From the NCBI GenBank assembly GCA_035548375.1, contig DASZTG010000044.1:124001-188000 (forward strand): 64,000 bases of DNA, given 5' to 3'. Within the stretch, counting starts at the first letter, position 1. Each line of letters begins with the position of its first letter. The DNA is from JACQAP01 sp035548375. Lineage in GTDB: Bacteria > Pseudomonadota > Gammaproteobacteria > Burkholderiales > JACQAP01. A model generated the notes under the pieces. It did not search any database, was not told where the DNA came from, and saw only the letters and a program-made list of their open reading frames with translations. Shown here one piece after another: positions 46,002 through 55,039 of this stretch. The translations under genes and the position numbers were made by a program.

Positions 46002-48380
46002 ATGAGCACAGTCTTAGAGACCAAGCCACAGGCCGGGCAAAACCTGGCCGAGATGAGCCACAAGCTGGAGTTCCAGAAGAGGCTCCAGGCCGTCACGAAC
46101 AAGATCCATGCGACCACCAACATCGACGAAATCATGCTCGAGTTGTCGCAAGACATCTGCTCGCTGTTCGAGGCCGAGCGTCTGACGATCTACGTCCTCT
46201 CGGAGGACCGGTCATCGATCATCTCGAAGGTGAAAACCGGGCTCTCGTCGTTCAAGGATCTGAAGCTGCCGATCAACGAGCAGAGCATCGCGGGCTTCGT
46301 CGCGCTGTCCAAGAAGCTGATCAATATTCGCGACGTATACGACGACAACGAGCTGCGCGCGCACAACCCGAACCTGAAATTTTTGAAGGAAGTGGACAAG
46401 CGCACGGGGTTTCGCACCAAGCAGATGCTGGTCGTGCCCGTGACCGATAGCGGGAGCGGCGAATTGATCGGCGTCATCCAGGTCATCAATTCCAAATCGG
46501 GCCAGCCGTTTTCCACGATCGCGGAAGAAGGCGCGGCCAACTTGTGCGAGACGCTGGAAATCGCTCTGCGCCAGCGCAGCCGCCCGGCGGCGATGCTGCG
46601 CGGAAAGTACGACTACCTGGTGACCAACGCCGTGCTGTCCGCGGAAGAAATGGAATTGGCGACACGGTCGGCCCGCCGCAAGAACCTCGACATCGAGGAC
46701 GTCCTGATCGACGAGTTCCAGGTCAAGCCTCCCGCGATCGGCGAGGCGCTTTCGCAGTTCTTCAAGGTCCCGTACGAATCCTTCAAGGCGGATCGCGTGA
46801 AGCCGCTCGACCTGCTGAAGAACCTCAAGCGGGATTTCGTCGAAAGCAGCCTCTGGGTGCCGATCGAGGACGTCAAGGAAGGACTGATCGTCCTGACGAC
46901 CGACCCGGAAAAAGTGCGCGCGTCCAAGGTCGTCAGCAACATCTTTCCCAAGCACAAGATCGTCTTCAAGGTGTGCACGCACCGCGAGTTCAAGGCAACG
47001 CTGGATCAGTTGTTCGGCGCGGATGCAGGCGACACTTCCTCCATCGGTGAATTGCTCTCCACCATGGACGAAGAGGGCGACGAGGACGGAGGTGGGAACG
47101 ACGACGCCTCGCTTGCGCAGGACAATGAGCTGGTCAAGCTCGTCAACAAGATCATCGTGGACGCCTACCACCAGGGCGCGTCCGACATCCACATCGAACC
47201 TTATCCCGGCAAAGGCAAGACGGAAGTGCGCTTCCGCAAGGACGGCACCTTGCAGAACTACATCTCGGTTCCGGCGAGCTATCGCCAGGCGATTGCCGCG
47301 CGCCTGAAGATCATGTGCGATCTCGACATCGCCGAAAAGAGGAAGCCGCAGGACGGCAAGATCAAGTTCAAGAAGTTCGGGCCGCTCGACATCGAGTTGC
47401 GGGTCGCGACGATCCCGTCGGCGGGCGGTGTCGAGGACATCGTGATGCGTATCCTGGCTGCGGGCGAGCCGATTCCAATCGACAAGCTCGGCCTGTCGCA
47501 GCGCAACGTCGGCATCCTCAAGGAAACCGTAAGCAAGCCTTACGGGCTGTTCTTCGTCTGCGGGCCGACCGGTTCCGGCAAGACGACGACCTTGCACTCG
47601 GTGCTCGGTTACCTGAACACGCCCGAGACCAAGATCTGGACGGCGGAGGATCCCGTCGAAATCACGCAAAAGGGCCTGCGCCAGGTGCAGATGAATCCCA
47701 AGGCGGGGTTGACGTTTGCCGTTGCGATGAAAGCCTTCCTGCGGGCCGATCCGGACATCATCATGGTCGGCGAAATGCGCGACAAGGAAACCACGTCGAC
47801 CGGCATCGAAGCCTCGCTGACAGGCCACCTCGTATTCGCAACCCTCCACACGAACAGCGCGCCGGAGTCCATTATTCGCCTGCTGGACATGGGCATGGAT
47901 CCATTCAATTTCGCCGATGCATTGCTGGGCATCCTCGCGCAGCGTCTTGCCAAGCGCCTTTGCTCGAAGTGCAAGGCGCCGCACGTCGCGACCCAGGAGG
48001 AGCTCAAGGCCATCCTCGAGGAATACAGCGTCGAGCTGCGCAATACGGAACAATGGAAGAAGGATCCCAAGGCCGCTTACGAAGCCGTGTACCGCGACTG
48101 GGTGAAGATGTTCGCCGACGAAAAGGGCCAGTTCACGCTCTATACGCCGGTCGGTTGCGATACCTGCGGCGGCTCCGGCTACAAGGGTCGGGTCGGCTTG
48201 CACGAATTGCTTGTCGGCAGCGATGCGGTGAAGAAGCACATCCAGGAGCATGCGCGGGTTGCCGAGATCGTCGCCACGGCGCTTGCGGAAAACATGCGCA
48301 CCCTGAAGCAGGACGGAATCGAAAAGGTATTGCAAGGCGTGACCGACATGCTCCAGGTCAGGGCAGTCTGCATCAAGTAG
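46002..48380 (+). CDS. GAF-domain PilB/GspE-type ATPase
   Basis: A 792-residue secretion or pilus ATPase. Residues about 20-190 form a GAF domain; about 200-345 form a GspE N-terminal (MshEN-like) domain (LDIEDVLIDEFQVKPPAIGEAL in part). The ATPase core has Walker A GPTGSGKT (521-528), an Asp box, GEMRDKETTSTGIEAS, a His box (FATLHTNSAPESI) and a CxxC pair (LCSKCKAP, GCDTCGGSGY) for zinc. Normal PilB is near 570 residues and sits with pilC and pilD, which are absent here. GAAGGA precedes ATG. Confidence 0.92.
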   Translation: MSTVLETKPQAGQNLAEMSHKLEFQKRLQAVTNKIHATTNIDEIMLELSQDICSLFEAERLTIYVLSEDRSSIISKVKTGLSSFKDLKLPINEQSIAGFVALSKKLINIRDVYDDNELRAHNPNLKFLKEVDKRTGFRTKQMLVVPVTDSGSGELIGVIQVINSKSGQPFSTIAEEGAANLCETLEIALRQRSRPAAMLRGKYDYLVTNAVLSAEEMELATRSARRKNLDIEDVLIDEFQVKPPAIGEALSQFFKVPYESFKADRVKPLDLLKNLKRDFVESSLWVPIEDVKEGLIVLTTDPEKVRASKVVSNIFPKHKIVFKVCTHREFKATLDQLFGADAGDTSSIGELLSTMDEEGDEDGGGNDDASLAQDNELVKLVNKIIVDAYHQGASDIHIEPYPGKGKTEVRFRKDGTLQNYISVPASYRQAIAARLKIMCDLDIAEKRKPQDGKIKFKKFGPLDIELRVATIPSAGGVEDIVMRILAAGEPIPIDKLGLSQRNVGILKETVSKPYGLFFVCGPTGSGKTTTLHSVLGYLNTPETKIWTAEDPVEITQKGLRQVQMNPKAGLTFAVAMKAFLRADPDIIMVGEMRDKETTSTGIEASLTGHLVFATLHTNSAPESIIRLLDMGMDPFNFADALLGILAQRLAKRLCSKCKAPHVATQEELKAILEEYSVELRNTEQWKKDPKAAYEAVYRDWVKMFADEKGQFTLYTPVGCDTCGGSGYKGRVGLHELLVGSDAVKKHIQEHARVAEIVATALAENMRTLKQDGIEKVLQGVTDMLQVRAVCIK

Positions 48381-48418
48381 TCGCTCCGCGTGCATCGTTT
48401 CCACAGCGAAAATCACCC

Positions 48419-50056
48419 ATGAGCGAGCCGACATCGGATGAACTCTTCCGCCGACTGGAAGAGCTCAACGAAGTCGGCATCTCGCTGTCGAGGGTCAAGG
48501 ATACCAATCGCCTGCTGGAGGCGATCCTGGTCGCGGCGAAGAAAATCACCAACGCCGACGGCGGCACGCTGTACCGGGTCGATTCCGACAAGAATCTCGT
48601 TCACTTCGAAATTCTTCGCACCGACTCGCTGAAAATCGCGATGGGCGGGACCACGGGCGTAGAGGTTCCGTTCTATCCGGTCCGGCTCCACGACGACGAT
48701 GGGCGTCCGAACAATTCCATGGTCGTCGCCTACTCGGTCCTGCACGACGAGACCGTCAACATCGCCGATGCCTATGCGGCAAAAGGCTTCGATTTTTCCG
48801 GGACCAAGAGCTTCGACGCGAAGACGGGTTATCGATCGGAGTCCTTCCTGACCGTGCCGATGAAAAACCACGAGGACGAAATCATCGGCGTGCTGCAGTT
48901 GATCAACGCCAAGGACAGGCAGAGCGGACGTACCGTGCCGTTTTCCATTGCCGACCAGCGTCTCGCGGAATCACTGGCATCCCAGGCTGCCGTGGCGCTC
49001 ACGAACCGCCAGCTCATCGACCAGTTGGAAAGATTGTTCGAATCGTTCATCAGCCTGATCAATGCCGCGATCGACGACAAGTCGCCTTACACCGGCGGGC
49101 ACTGCCAGCGGGTTCCTACGCTCACGATGATGCTGGCGGAGGCAGTGAACGAAACGAAGGAAGGCCCCCTGGCTGGCTTCGAGATGACGGACAAGGATCG
49201 CTACGAGCTGAAGATCGCCGGTCTTCTGCATGACTGCGGAAAGGTGACTACGCCGGTCCACGTGGTGGACAAGTCGACCAAGCTGCAGACGATATTCGAC
49301 CGCATAGCGTTGATCGATACTCGCTTCGAAATAGTCAAGCGCGACGCTGAGATCGCGAGGCTGAAGTCAAGGCTTGCAGCGCCAGACAATCGAACCGGCG
49401 AGTGGGACAAGGCCGATCGCGAGCTCAAGGCCAGGATTCGGCAAATAGACGAAGACCGGCAATTCCTGCGCTTCTGCAATTTCGGCTCGGAAGCCATGCG
49501 CGATGAAGACCAGCAGCGCGTGCGGGAGATATCGCGCGCCTATCGCTGGCGCGATGCCGATGGCAATGAAACGGATTTCCTGACGGTGGACGAGGTCAAC
49601 AACCTGACCATACGCTCGGGAACGCTCACGCCCGAAGAGCGCCAGGTGATCAATCACCATATCGAAGTCACCATCAAGATGCTCGAGTCGCTGCCTTGGC
49701 CGAGGCACCTCAAAAACGTGGCCGAATACGCCGGCGGACACCACGAACGCATGGACGGCAAGGGCTACCCGCGCGGACTAACGCGGGACCAGATGTCGGT
49801 GCAGGCAAGGGTCATGGGCATCGCGGACATCTTCGAAGCGCTCACGGCGAAGGACCGCCCGTACAAGAAAGGCAAGACGCTCACCGAGTCACTGCAGATC
49901 CTGGGCAAGTTCCGGCTCAACGGCCATATCGACCCCGACCTGTTCGACGTTTTCGTGCGCAGCAAGGTCTATCTGAAATATGCCGAACAATTTCTGGATC
50001 CGGACCAGATAGACGAGGTCGATGAAACCAACCTCCCTGGCTATCAGCATCGGTGA
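48419..50056 (+). CDS. GAF and HD-GYP domain protein
   Basis: A 545-residue cytosolic protein. The N-terminal GAF domain (residues 5-205) ends in QLINAKDRQSG. The HD part starts at SPYTGGHCQRV with the HD pair H271/D272 in LLHDCGK. The GYP motif is HHERMDGKGYPRG (H441, H442). The HD to GYP distance is about 170 residues, roughly 100 more than usual, because of a charged insertion (about 285-400). HD-GYP proteins cleave c-di-GMP or related dinucleotides; activity here is inferred. Confidence 0.9.
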   Translation: MSEPTSDELFRRLEELNEVGISLSRVKDTNRLLEAILVAAKKITNADGGTLYRVDSDKNLVHFEILRTDSLKIAMGGTTGVEVPFYPVRLHDDDGRPNNSMVVAYSVLHDETVNIADAYAAKGFDFSGTKSFDAKTGYRSESFLTVPMKNHEDEIIGVLQLINAKDRQSGRTVPFSIADQRLAESLASQAAVALTNRQLIDQLERLFESFISLINAAIDDKSPYTGGHCQRVPTLTMMLAEAVNETKEGPLAGFEMTDKDRYELKIAGLLHDCGKVTTPVHVVDKSTKLQTIFDRIALIDTRFEIVKRDAEIARLKSRLAAPDNRTGEWDKADRELKARIRQIDEDRQFLRFCNFGSEAMRDEDQQRVREISRAYRWRDADGNETDFLTVDEVNNLTIRSGTLTPEERQVINHHIEVTIKMLESLPWPRHLKNVAEYAGGHHERMDGKGYPRGLTRDQMSVQARVMGIADIFEALTAKDRPYKKGKTLTESLQILGKFRLNGHIDPDLFDVFVRSKVYLKYAEQFLDPDQIDEVDETNLPGYQHR

Positions 50057-50254
50057 CAAAGTGCGGCAGTTACTGACAGTTGATCCCATTTGGCTGGTCC
50101 GGCCGGAGGGCTGAATGAGGTTGGCCTGTTTGGCGAAACGACCGGCCAATCGACTGAATGCAGGAAGGCAAGGCCGTCTTAAGCTCTTGTTAGTTAATGA
50201 TAGTTGGATTTGTGATCCGCTGGTCCGCATGGGCGCGATGGCGTCGCAGGACTC

Positions 50255-50270
50255 TGGCATAGGGATTGCG
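50255..50270 (+). promoter_or_regulatory. Sigma-54 promoter of the pilin gene
   Basis: TGGCATAGGGATTGCG has the -24 GG and -12 GC at the correct 12-base spacing. It lies 62 bases before the pilin ATG, as in PilS/PilR-controlled pilA genes. No pilSR is in the window. Confidence 0.75.
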
Positions 50271-50331
50271 AAGTAGGCCTCGAACACTCGAACCACGGAG
50301 TGTTTGTCCATCCACCATCAAGGAGTTTTCC

Positions 50332-50847
50332 ATGAAGGCCGTACAAAAGGGTTTTACCCTGATCGAACTGATGATCGTTGTCGCGATCATCGGTATTCTG
50401 GCAGCGGTTGCGTTGCCGGCGTACCAGGACTACACCGCTCGCGCCAAGATGTCCGAAGCTATCCTGGCCGCGTCGGCTTGCCGTACCAGCATTACTGAAA
50501 CCATCCAATCGACGGCGACCATGCCTTCCACTGGCGGCAACTGGGGTTGCGAGTCGAAGAACGGCACGCAAGTGTCCAAATACGTGCAATCGATCGAAAC
50601 CAACGCCGGCGGCGCGATTCGCGTCCAGGTCGTAGGTATCAACAGCACGGTCAACAACAAGTATATCGTTCTGCTGCCTTGGCAAGATGCTGCCGGCACG
50701 GTAGCGCCCGGCGCGGGCAGCGCGATCGCGCGTTGGGACTGCGGTCCGGACGTTTCGGGCAACGGTGGCGTTGATATCAGCAAATACCTGCCGGGCTCCT
50801 GCCGTGTGTCCATCTCGGGCCAGAGCGGATTCGCTTCCAGCACCTAA
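50332..50847 (+). CDS. pilA: Type IV pilin (major pilin-like)
   Basis: A 171-residue prepilin. The leader MKAVQKG is cut before F8, and mature E5 (E12) is present in FTLIELMIVVAIIGILAAVA. The rest holds Cys in SACRTS, NWGCES, RWDCGPD and GSCRVS, probably two disulfides. AAGGAG precedes the ATG and a strong terminator follows, so the gene is expressed alone. Whether it is the main pilin or a minor one cannot be told. Confidence 0.93.
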   Translation: MKAVQKGFTLIELMIVVAIIGILAAVALPAYQDYTARAKMSEAILAASACRTSITETIQSTATMPSTGGNWGCESKNGTQVSKYVQSIETNAGGAIRVQVVGINSTVNNKYIVLLPWQDAAGTVAPGAGSAIARWDCGPDVSGNGGVDISKYLPGSCRVSISGQSGFASST

Positions 50848-50899
50848 GTTCTACGTATTGTCGAGGGCGGGCCGCGTAGCGGTCTGACTATCGAATCGA

Positions 50900-50929
50900 G
50901 AAGGCGCCTCCGGGCGCCTTCTTCGTTTT
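50900..50929 (+). terminator. Rho-independent terminator after the pilin gene
   Basis: GAAGGCGCC and GGCGCCTTC form a 9-base-pair stem around a TCCG loop, followed by TTCGTTTT. Confidence 0.9.
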
Positions 50930-51001
50930 GGTAGTTGGCTAATATCGTTGATTGCTTCCTGAATCTTGGAGCACAGAGAATAAAATCGCTTCGAATCTGA
51001 A

Positions 51002-52441
51002 ATGAAATCCCCATTCCAAGGATCGACATTTGCGCTACCAGTTCTTTGTATAGGCGCCTATCTGATCTTCGCCTCGGTGTGGATGCCCGGACTTGTGCCC
51101 CGGCTTTACGACGACGCACGCTATGTCGAGCTTGGCATGCTGGTCCTGGTCCTCATTCAGTTGCTTCGTCCACCGGTTGCCGACGCCCTTGCCGCGGCGT
51201 GGCAACGCCAATCTTCGATGACCAAGTGCCTTTTGGTCGTGCTCGTTTTCGGGGGGCTGGCGAGCACGGCAATGTCCCGCGCGCCGAAGCTGGGACTGTT
51301 GGAGGTGTCACTCGCCGTTCAGTTAATGTTCCTGTTCGGCATTGTTGCTTGCGCCGTGCGCGACGCGCGAATTCTTACGGAAGCCCTGCTGATCGTATCC
51401 TTGTTCTCGGGGGCGGCACTTTGCGTGCTCAAATTCTGGGCCGTGTACGGCTCCTACGCGCTGGAGGGAAAACTCTTTTCGTGGGTGAGTCCTTTCCTCG
51501 AATTCGCCAACGTTCGATTTTTCAGTCAGGTACAGGCCTACACGCTCTTCCCGGTCGTGATTCCGCTCCTTGTGCCTGAGACGCAAAAACGGTGGAGACC
51601 CCTCGTTCTATTCATTGCGGCGAATTTCTGGGCTTTACAGTGCATGGTAGGTACGCGGGCAGTATGGGCGGGCCTGATCGTGGCGCTAGTGACAGTCCCC
51701 GTTTTCCTGCGAAAGAAGAGATTTTCCTGGCTGCGCTGGCATATCACCGCTGTCGCCCTCGGCGTCGTGATTTATGCAATCTTCACGTACTTAAACAGTT
51801 TTTACCCTGATTCCGCGCTAGATCCAACCTCAAACACGGTCGTTCGACCCGATCATCGCAGCATCGATGAGAGGGTGGCGCTTGCACATGCCGCAATTGA
51901 TACGATTCGCGAGCATCCTTTGCTAGGAATTGGACCCGGCCAGTTTGGACTGCAGGCTTATGACGCGAATCCCGCACATCCCCACAGTGTTCCGCTGCAA
52001 CTACTCTCGGAATATGGACTACTCGCCGGGACTGCAGGACTATTGCTTGTGGCCTTTATTGTTGTATTCGCCCTGCGAAATTTACGTAGTCGTTCCATGA
52101 CCACGCCAGACCCTGTTGGCGCAACGCTGGTCGCCGCTCTATTGATGGGTTTGACCGATTCCCTGTTCAGCGGCAATCTCATCATGCCGCAAAGCCAGGT
52201 GTTGTTTGTCGTGATTGCGGGCTGGATCGTAGGCCGTGGATTGCCGTCGCAGCCATCGGTCAACATCAAGAAGGCTTCGTATCGTGTAACTCGTACTTCA
52301 TTGGTGTGCATCGGCATACTGGCAACGGGCGTGACTATTATCTTCGCCCTTGAATATTTATTTCTTGTGCGCGAAATTCCGCTTAGGTTGCTACGCTGGA
52401 ACCCGCACTTCTGGCAATACGGACACTTCTACATTTGGTAA
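51002..52441 (+). CDS. O-antigen ligase-like / pilin O-oligosaccharyltransferase candidate
   Basis: A 479-residue polytopic membrane protein with about 11-12 hydrophobic segments. A large extracytoplasmic loop (about residues 265-330) contains DERVALAHAAIDTIREHPLLGIGPGQF, as in the Wzy_C/WaaL family (quoted region is residues about 290-315). A position right after a pilin gene is typical of PglL/TfpO enzymes that glycosylate pilin. No other glycan genes are near. By eye the gene is more A/T-rich than its neighbours, a possible sign of transfer. A -10-like TAAAAT lies at 50981. Confidence 0.8.
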   Translation: MKSPFQGSTFALPVLCIGAYLIFASVWMPGLVPRLYDDARYVELGMLVLVLIQLLRPPVADALAAAWQRQSSMTKCLLVVLVFGGLASTAMSRAPKLGLLEVSLAVQLMFLFGIVACAVRDARILTEALLIVSLFSGAALCVLKFWAVYGSYALEGKLFSWVSPFLEFANVRFFSQVQAYTLFPVVIPLLVPETQKRWRPLVLFIAANFWALQCMVGTRAVWAGLIVALVTVPVFLRKKRFSWLRWHITAVALGVVIYAIFTYLNSFYPDSALDPTSNTVVRPDHRSIDERVALAHAAIDTIREHPLLGIGPGQFGLQAYDANPAHPHSVPLQLLSEYGLLAGTAGLLLVAFIVVFALRNLRSRSMTTPDPVGATLVAALLMGLTDSLFSGNLIMPQSQVLFVVIAGWIVGRGLPSQPSVNIKKASYRVTRTSLVCIGILATGVTIIFALEYLFLVREIPLRLLRWNPHFWQYGHFYIW

Positions 52442-52472
52442 ATCGACGCCATCGTGCATCGCAATTTTGGAT

Positions 52473-54149
52473 TCACGATAGCGTTGGGATATTCAAGCTC
52501 TTGTGGCGGATCCTTCCTTGCTGCGAAATATATCGCTGCAAATGTTCCCAAACTGGAGTGTTCGCGTCCGGATTCGGCGTGACCGACGCCCAGCTCGCGA
52601 CGCGATATCGTCGACCAGCTTCCAGCGCTTCGCCCTTGATGGTGATGCTTTCTATCCTGCGGCCGATCGATGCCTCGGGATTGCAGGTATAGGACAGGTT
52701 CCGGGTCCGCACCATGTCGCCGCCTTGCCGATAGTAGGGATCCTTGTTGAACAGGTTGTCGGCGATGTCCTCGAGATTGCTCTTTATTTCCGATCCCGTC
52801 ATTTCCCGCACGACGACCTCGGGATAGGTGATTGCCGTCTGCGCCATCACGTCTTCCATGGTGATGTCCGAATTCGGCAACAACGTCGTGCCCCAACGAA
52901 AGCCGGGAGAGAACGCGATTTCCGCGTCCTGGGAATGGATCAGGCAGTCGAGAATCGCTTCATCGAATGTGCCGTTGAAATTTCCGCGCCGGTACAAAAG
53001 CTCGTCCGTTACGGCAAGCACCTTGTGCAGCGATTGCTCGAAAGGCGCGCGAAGCCGGGCAATCAACTCGGTCATTGCGGAATCGGGTTCGAGCAGGTTT
53101 GAAAACACCGGCATGAGCGTGTAGTCGCTAACGATCTTGCCCCGCTTCGAATACAGGTCAAGCACGCCCAGGAACTTGCCGTTCGAGCCGCCGTTGGCGA
53201 CCAGCGTTTCTCCTCCGCTGTTGCGGACGCGCATCGGGCGCAGTAGCGGATCATGCGTATGTCCGCCAAGGATCGCGTCCAGGCCCTCGACCCTGCTCGC
53301 AAGTTTCAGGTCCACGTCCACGCCGTTGTGCGAAAGCAAAACCACCGCGGCGACGCCGCGCTTCCTGACCTCGGTGATGGTGTCTCGCAAGGACTGCTCG
53401 TGGATGCCGAACGTCCAATCGGGAATGAGATGTTGCGGATTGGCTATCGGCGTGTACGGATAAGCCTGGCCGATGATCGCGATTTCCATGCCGGCGATTT
53501 CCCGGATGACATAGGGCTGGAACACGCGGTCTCCGAAGTCGCGGGTGAACACGTTGTGAGCTACGAATTCGATGGATCCCGCCACGTCCGAGCGGATGAG
53601 TTGGAGGACGCGGTCCGCGCCCAGCGTGAATTCCCAATGCCCGGTCATGACCTGGACACCGAGCAGCTTGCTGGCTTCAACCATGTCCGCGCCGCGCGTC
53701 CATAGCGACGTGGCCGAGCCCTGCCAGTTGTCGCCGCCATCCACCAGCAGCGCGCCTGGGCGCTGAGACTGGATCAACTTGACCAGCGTCGCAATGTGCG
53801 CGAAGCCGCCCATTTTCCCGTATTGCAGCGCCAGTTTTTCGAAATCGATGTGGGTCAACGCGTGCGCGAGCCTCGTGCCTCGACGCAAGCCGTAATATTT
53901 GAGCAAGGCTTCGCCCGTCAGGTGCGAGGGTTTGCCGGCCGACTCACCCGCGCCGATATTGATGGCCGCTTCGCGGTAATACACCGGCAGCAGTTGCGCA
54001 TGGCAATCGGTGAGGTGGATCAGGCTCGCGGCATGTTTTCGCGGCGGCAGGCGATAGAGCGGGAAGGTCTCGGCTGCAAGCGCGGGTGCACCGAGTCCCG
54101 CGGCTGCCGAAGCCAGCGCCAGCGCCTGCAGGAAATCACGGCGGTGCAT
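52473..54149 (-). CDS. soxB: Thiosulfohydrolase SoxB
   Basis: A 558-residue periplasmic di-manganese hydrolase that releases sulfate from SoxY-bound thiosulfonate. A Tat-type signal (MHRRDFLQALALASAAAGLG) is followed by metal motifs LTDCHAQL, VDGGDNWQGS, TGHWEFT, LLSHNGVDVD and GGHTHDPL. It is full length and the last gene of soxXYZAB. Convergent with the glycosyltransferase gene, with 31 bases between. Confidence 0.95.
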   Translation of the reverse strand: MHRRDFLQALALASAAAGLGAPALAAETFPLYRLPPRKHAASLIHLTDCHAQLLPVYYREAAINIGAGESAGKPSHLTGEALLKYYGLRRGTRLAHALTHIDFEKLALQYGKMGGFAHIATLVKLIQSQRPGALLVDGGDNWQGSATSLWTRGADMVEASKLLGVQVMTGHWEFTLGADRVLQLIRSDVAGSIEFVAHNVFTRDFGDRVFQPYVIREIAGMEIAIIGQAYPYTPIANPQHLIPDWTFGIHEQSLRDTITEVRKRGVAAVVLLSHNGVDVDLKLASRVEGLDAILGGHTHDPLLRPMRVRNSGGETLVANGGSNGKFLGVLDLYSKRGKIVSDYTLMPVFSNLLEPDSAMTELIARLRAPFEQSLHKVLAVTDELLYRRGNFNGTFDEAILDCLIHSQDAEIAFSPGFRWGTTLLPNSDITMEDVMAQTAITYPEVVVREMTGSEIKSNLEDIADNLFNKDPYYRQGGDMVRTRNLSYTCNPEASIGRRIESITIKGEALEAGRRYRVASWASVTPNPDANTPVWEHLQRYISQQGRIRHKSLNIPTLS

Positions 54150-54187
54150 CTGTCTTTAAAAAACCGGCGGCGAACGAAGAGGCTATT

Positions 54188-55039
54188 CTACTTTCGATAG
54201 ACGGATGCCCGCAGCGGCAATCCGTTGCTCAGGTAGGAATGAAAATATTCCAGGTCGTTGAGTTCCTCGCTGCCTGCGGCGAACAGCGGCGCGCGCATCT
54301 GGTCGAGGCAGCGCCGGTAGCGCATGTGCAGGGTATTGAGATTGTCGCCGCCGCGAAATACCGGCCAATGCGTCGTCTGCCCGACCGCGGGCGACAGTAC
54401 TTCCGTGCGCAGCGTCTTGCCCGCGATTTGCAGGTGACATGACGAGCAGGCGAAATTCAGCCGGCCGTTGCGCGTGAAATACAGTCGGCGGCCCTTCTCG
54501 TATTTGGCCAGCGCGCCGGGCCCCTCGACCTTGACGTTGGTGCGCATGCCGTCCGACAGGGTGCGCGCGTAGGCCGTCAGCGTTCCCATCGTCTTCGCGT
54601 CGTCGTACCGGAATTCGGATTCGGCGTTTTCGCGCAGGCAGCGGTTGACGTCCATTTCGAACGTAACGACCTTGTCGGCCTTGACGTCGTAGTAGGGATA
54701 GTTACCCGCGACGTTGCGCCCGCCGTCCGGGAAGCAGCTCGAAAACGTCTTGCCGTTGCGAAACGGCGATTCCCACATTTTCTTTCCCTTGTCGACGTCG
54801 TCCTGGAAAGGCGGGAATTCCATGATGCTGTCGAATTGCGCCATTGCGTCGCGCGAAACCATCAGCGCGCCGTTGACGTAACTCTCCAAAGGCACGCCAG
54901 GAAATTTTTCTCGGTAATCGGCCAGGAATGCCTGGCGATCCTTCTCGGGAAGTGCTTCCGCGCCATGAGCCAGGGACACGGCGGCAACGCATGCGGCTAC
55001 GAAAAAAAAGAGTGAGGAAGTTCGCGTCAAGGCCGTCAA
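54188..55039 (-). CDS. soxA: L-cysteine S-thiosulfotransferase subunit SoxA (single-haem type)
   Basis: A 283-residue c-type cytochrome that joins thiosulfate to SoxY together with SoxX. A signal peptide (SLFFFVAACVAAVSLAHGAEA) leads it. One haem site is seen, CSSCH; the first cytochrome domain has SSCFPDGG and NRCLRE, the Cys pair of the haem-less form. RRCLDQM supplies the persulfide Cys ligand. No ATG fits: TTG at 55039 overlaps the soxZ stop and is chosen; TTG 55030 is an alternative. Confidence 0.93.
   Translation of the reverse strand: MTALTRTSSLFFFVAACVAAVSLAHGAEALPEKDRQAFLADYREKFPGVPLESYVNGALMVSRDAMAQFDSIMEFPPFQDDVDKGKKMWESPFRNGKTFSSCFPDGGRNVAGNYPYYDVKADKVVTFEMDVNRCLRENAESEFRYDDAKTMGTLTAYARTLSDGMRTNVKVEGPGALAKYEKGRRLYFTRNGRLNFACSSCHLQIAGKTLRTEVLSPAVGQTTHWPVFRGGDNLNTLHMRYRRCLDQMRAPLFAAGSEELNDLEYFHSYLSNGLPLRASVYRK

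Noticed and set aside
47315..48418. Open frame that would fuse a long N-terminal part to the GAF-HD-GYP protein
   Set aside because: That part is the PilB ATPase gene read out of frame; the GAF domain begins directly after ATG 48419.
46212..48434. A 740-codon open frame on the minus strand opposite the GAF-PilB ATPase gene
   Set aside because: It is a codon-bias shadow in GC-rich DNA. Its translation is rich in Arg, His and Asp with no family motif, while the plus strand encodes clear domains.
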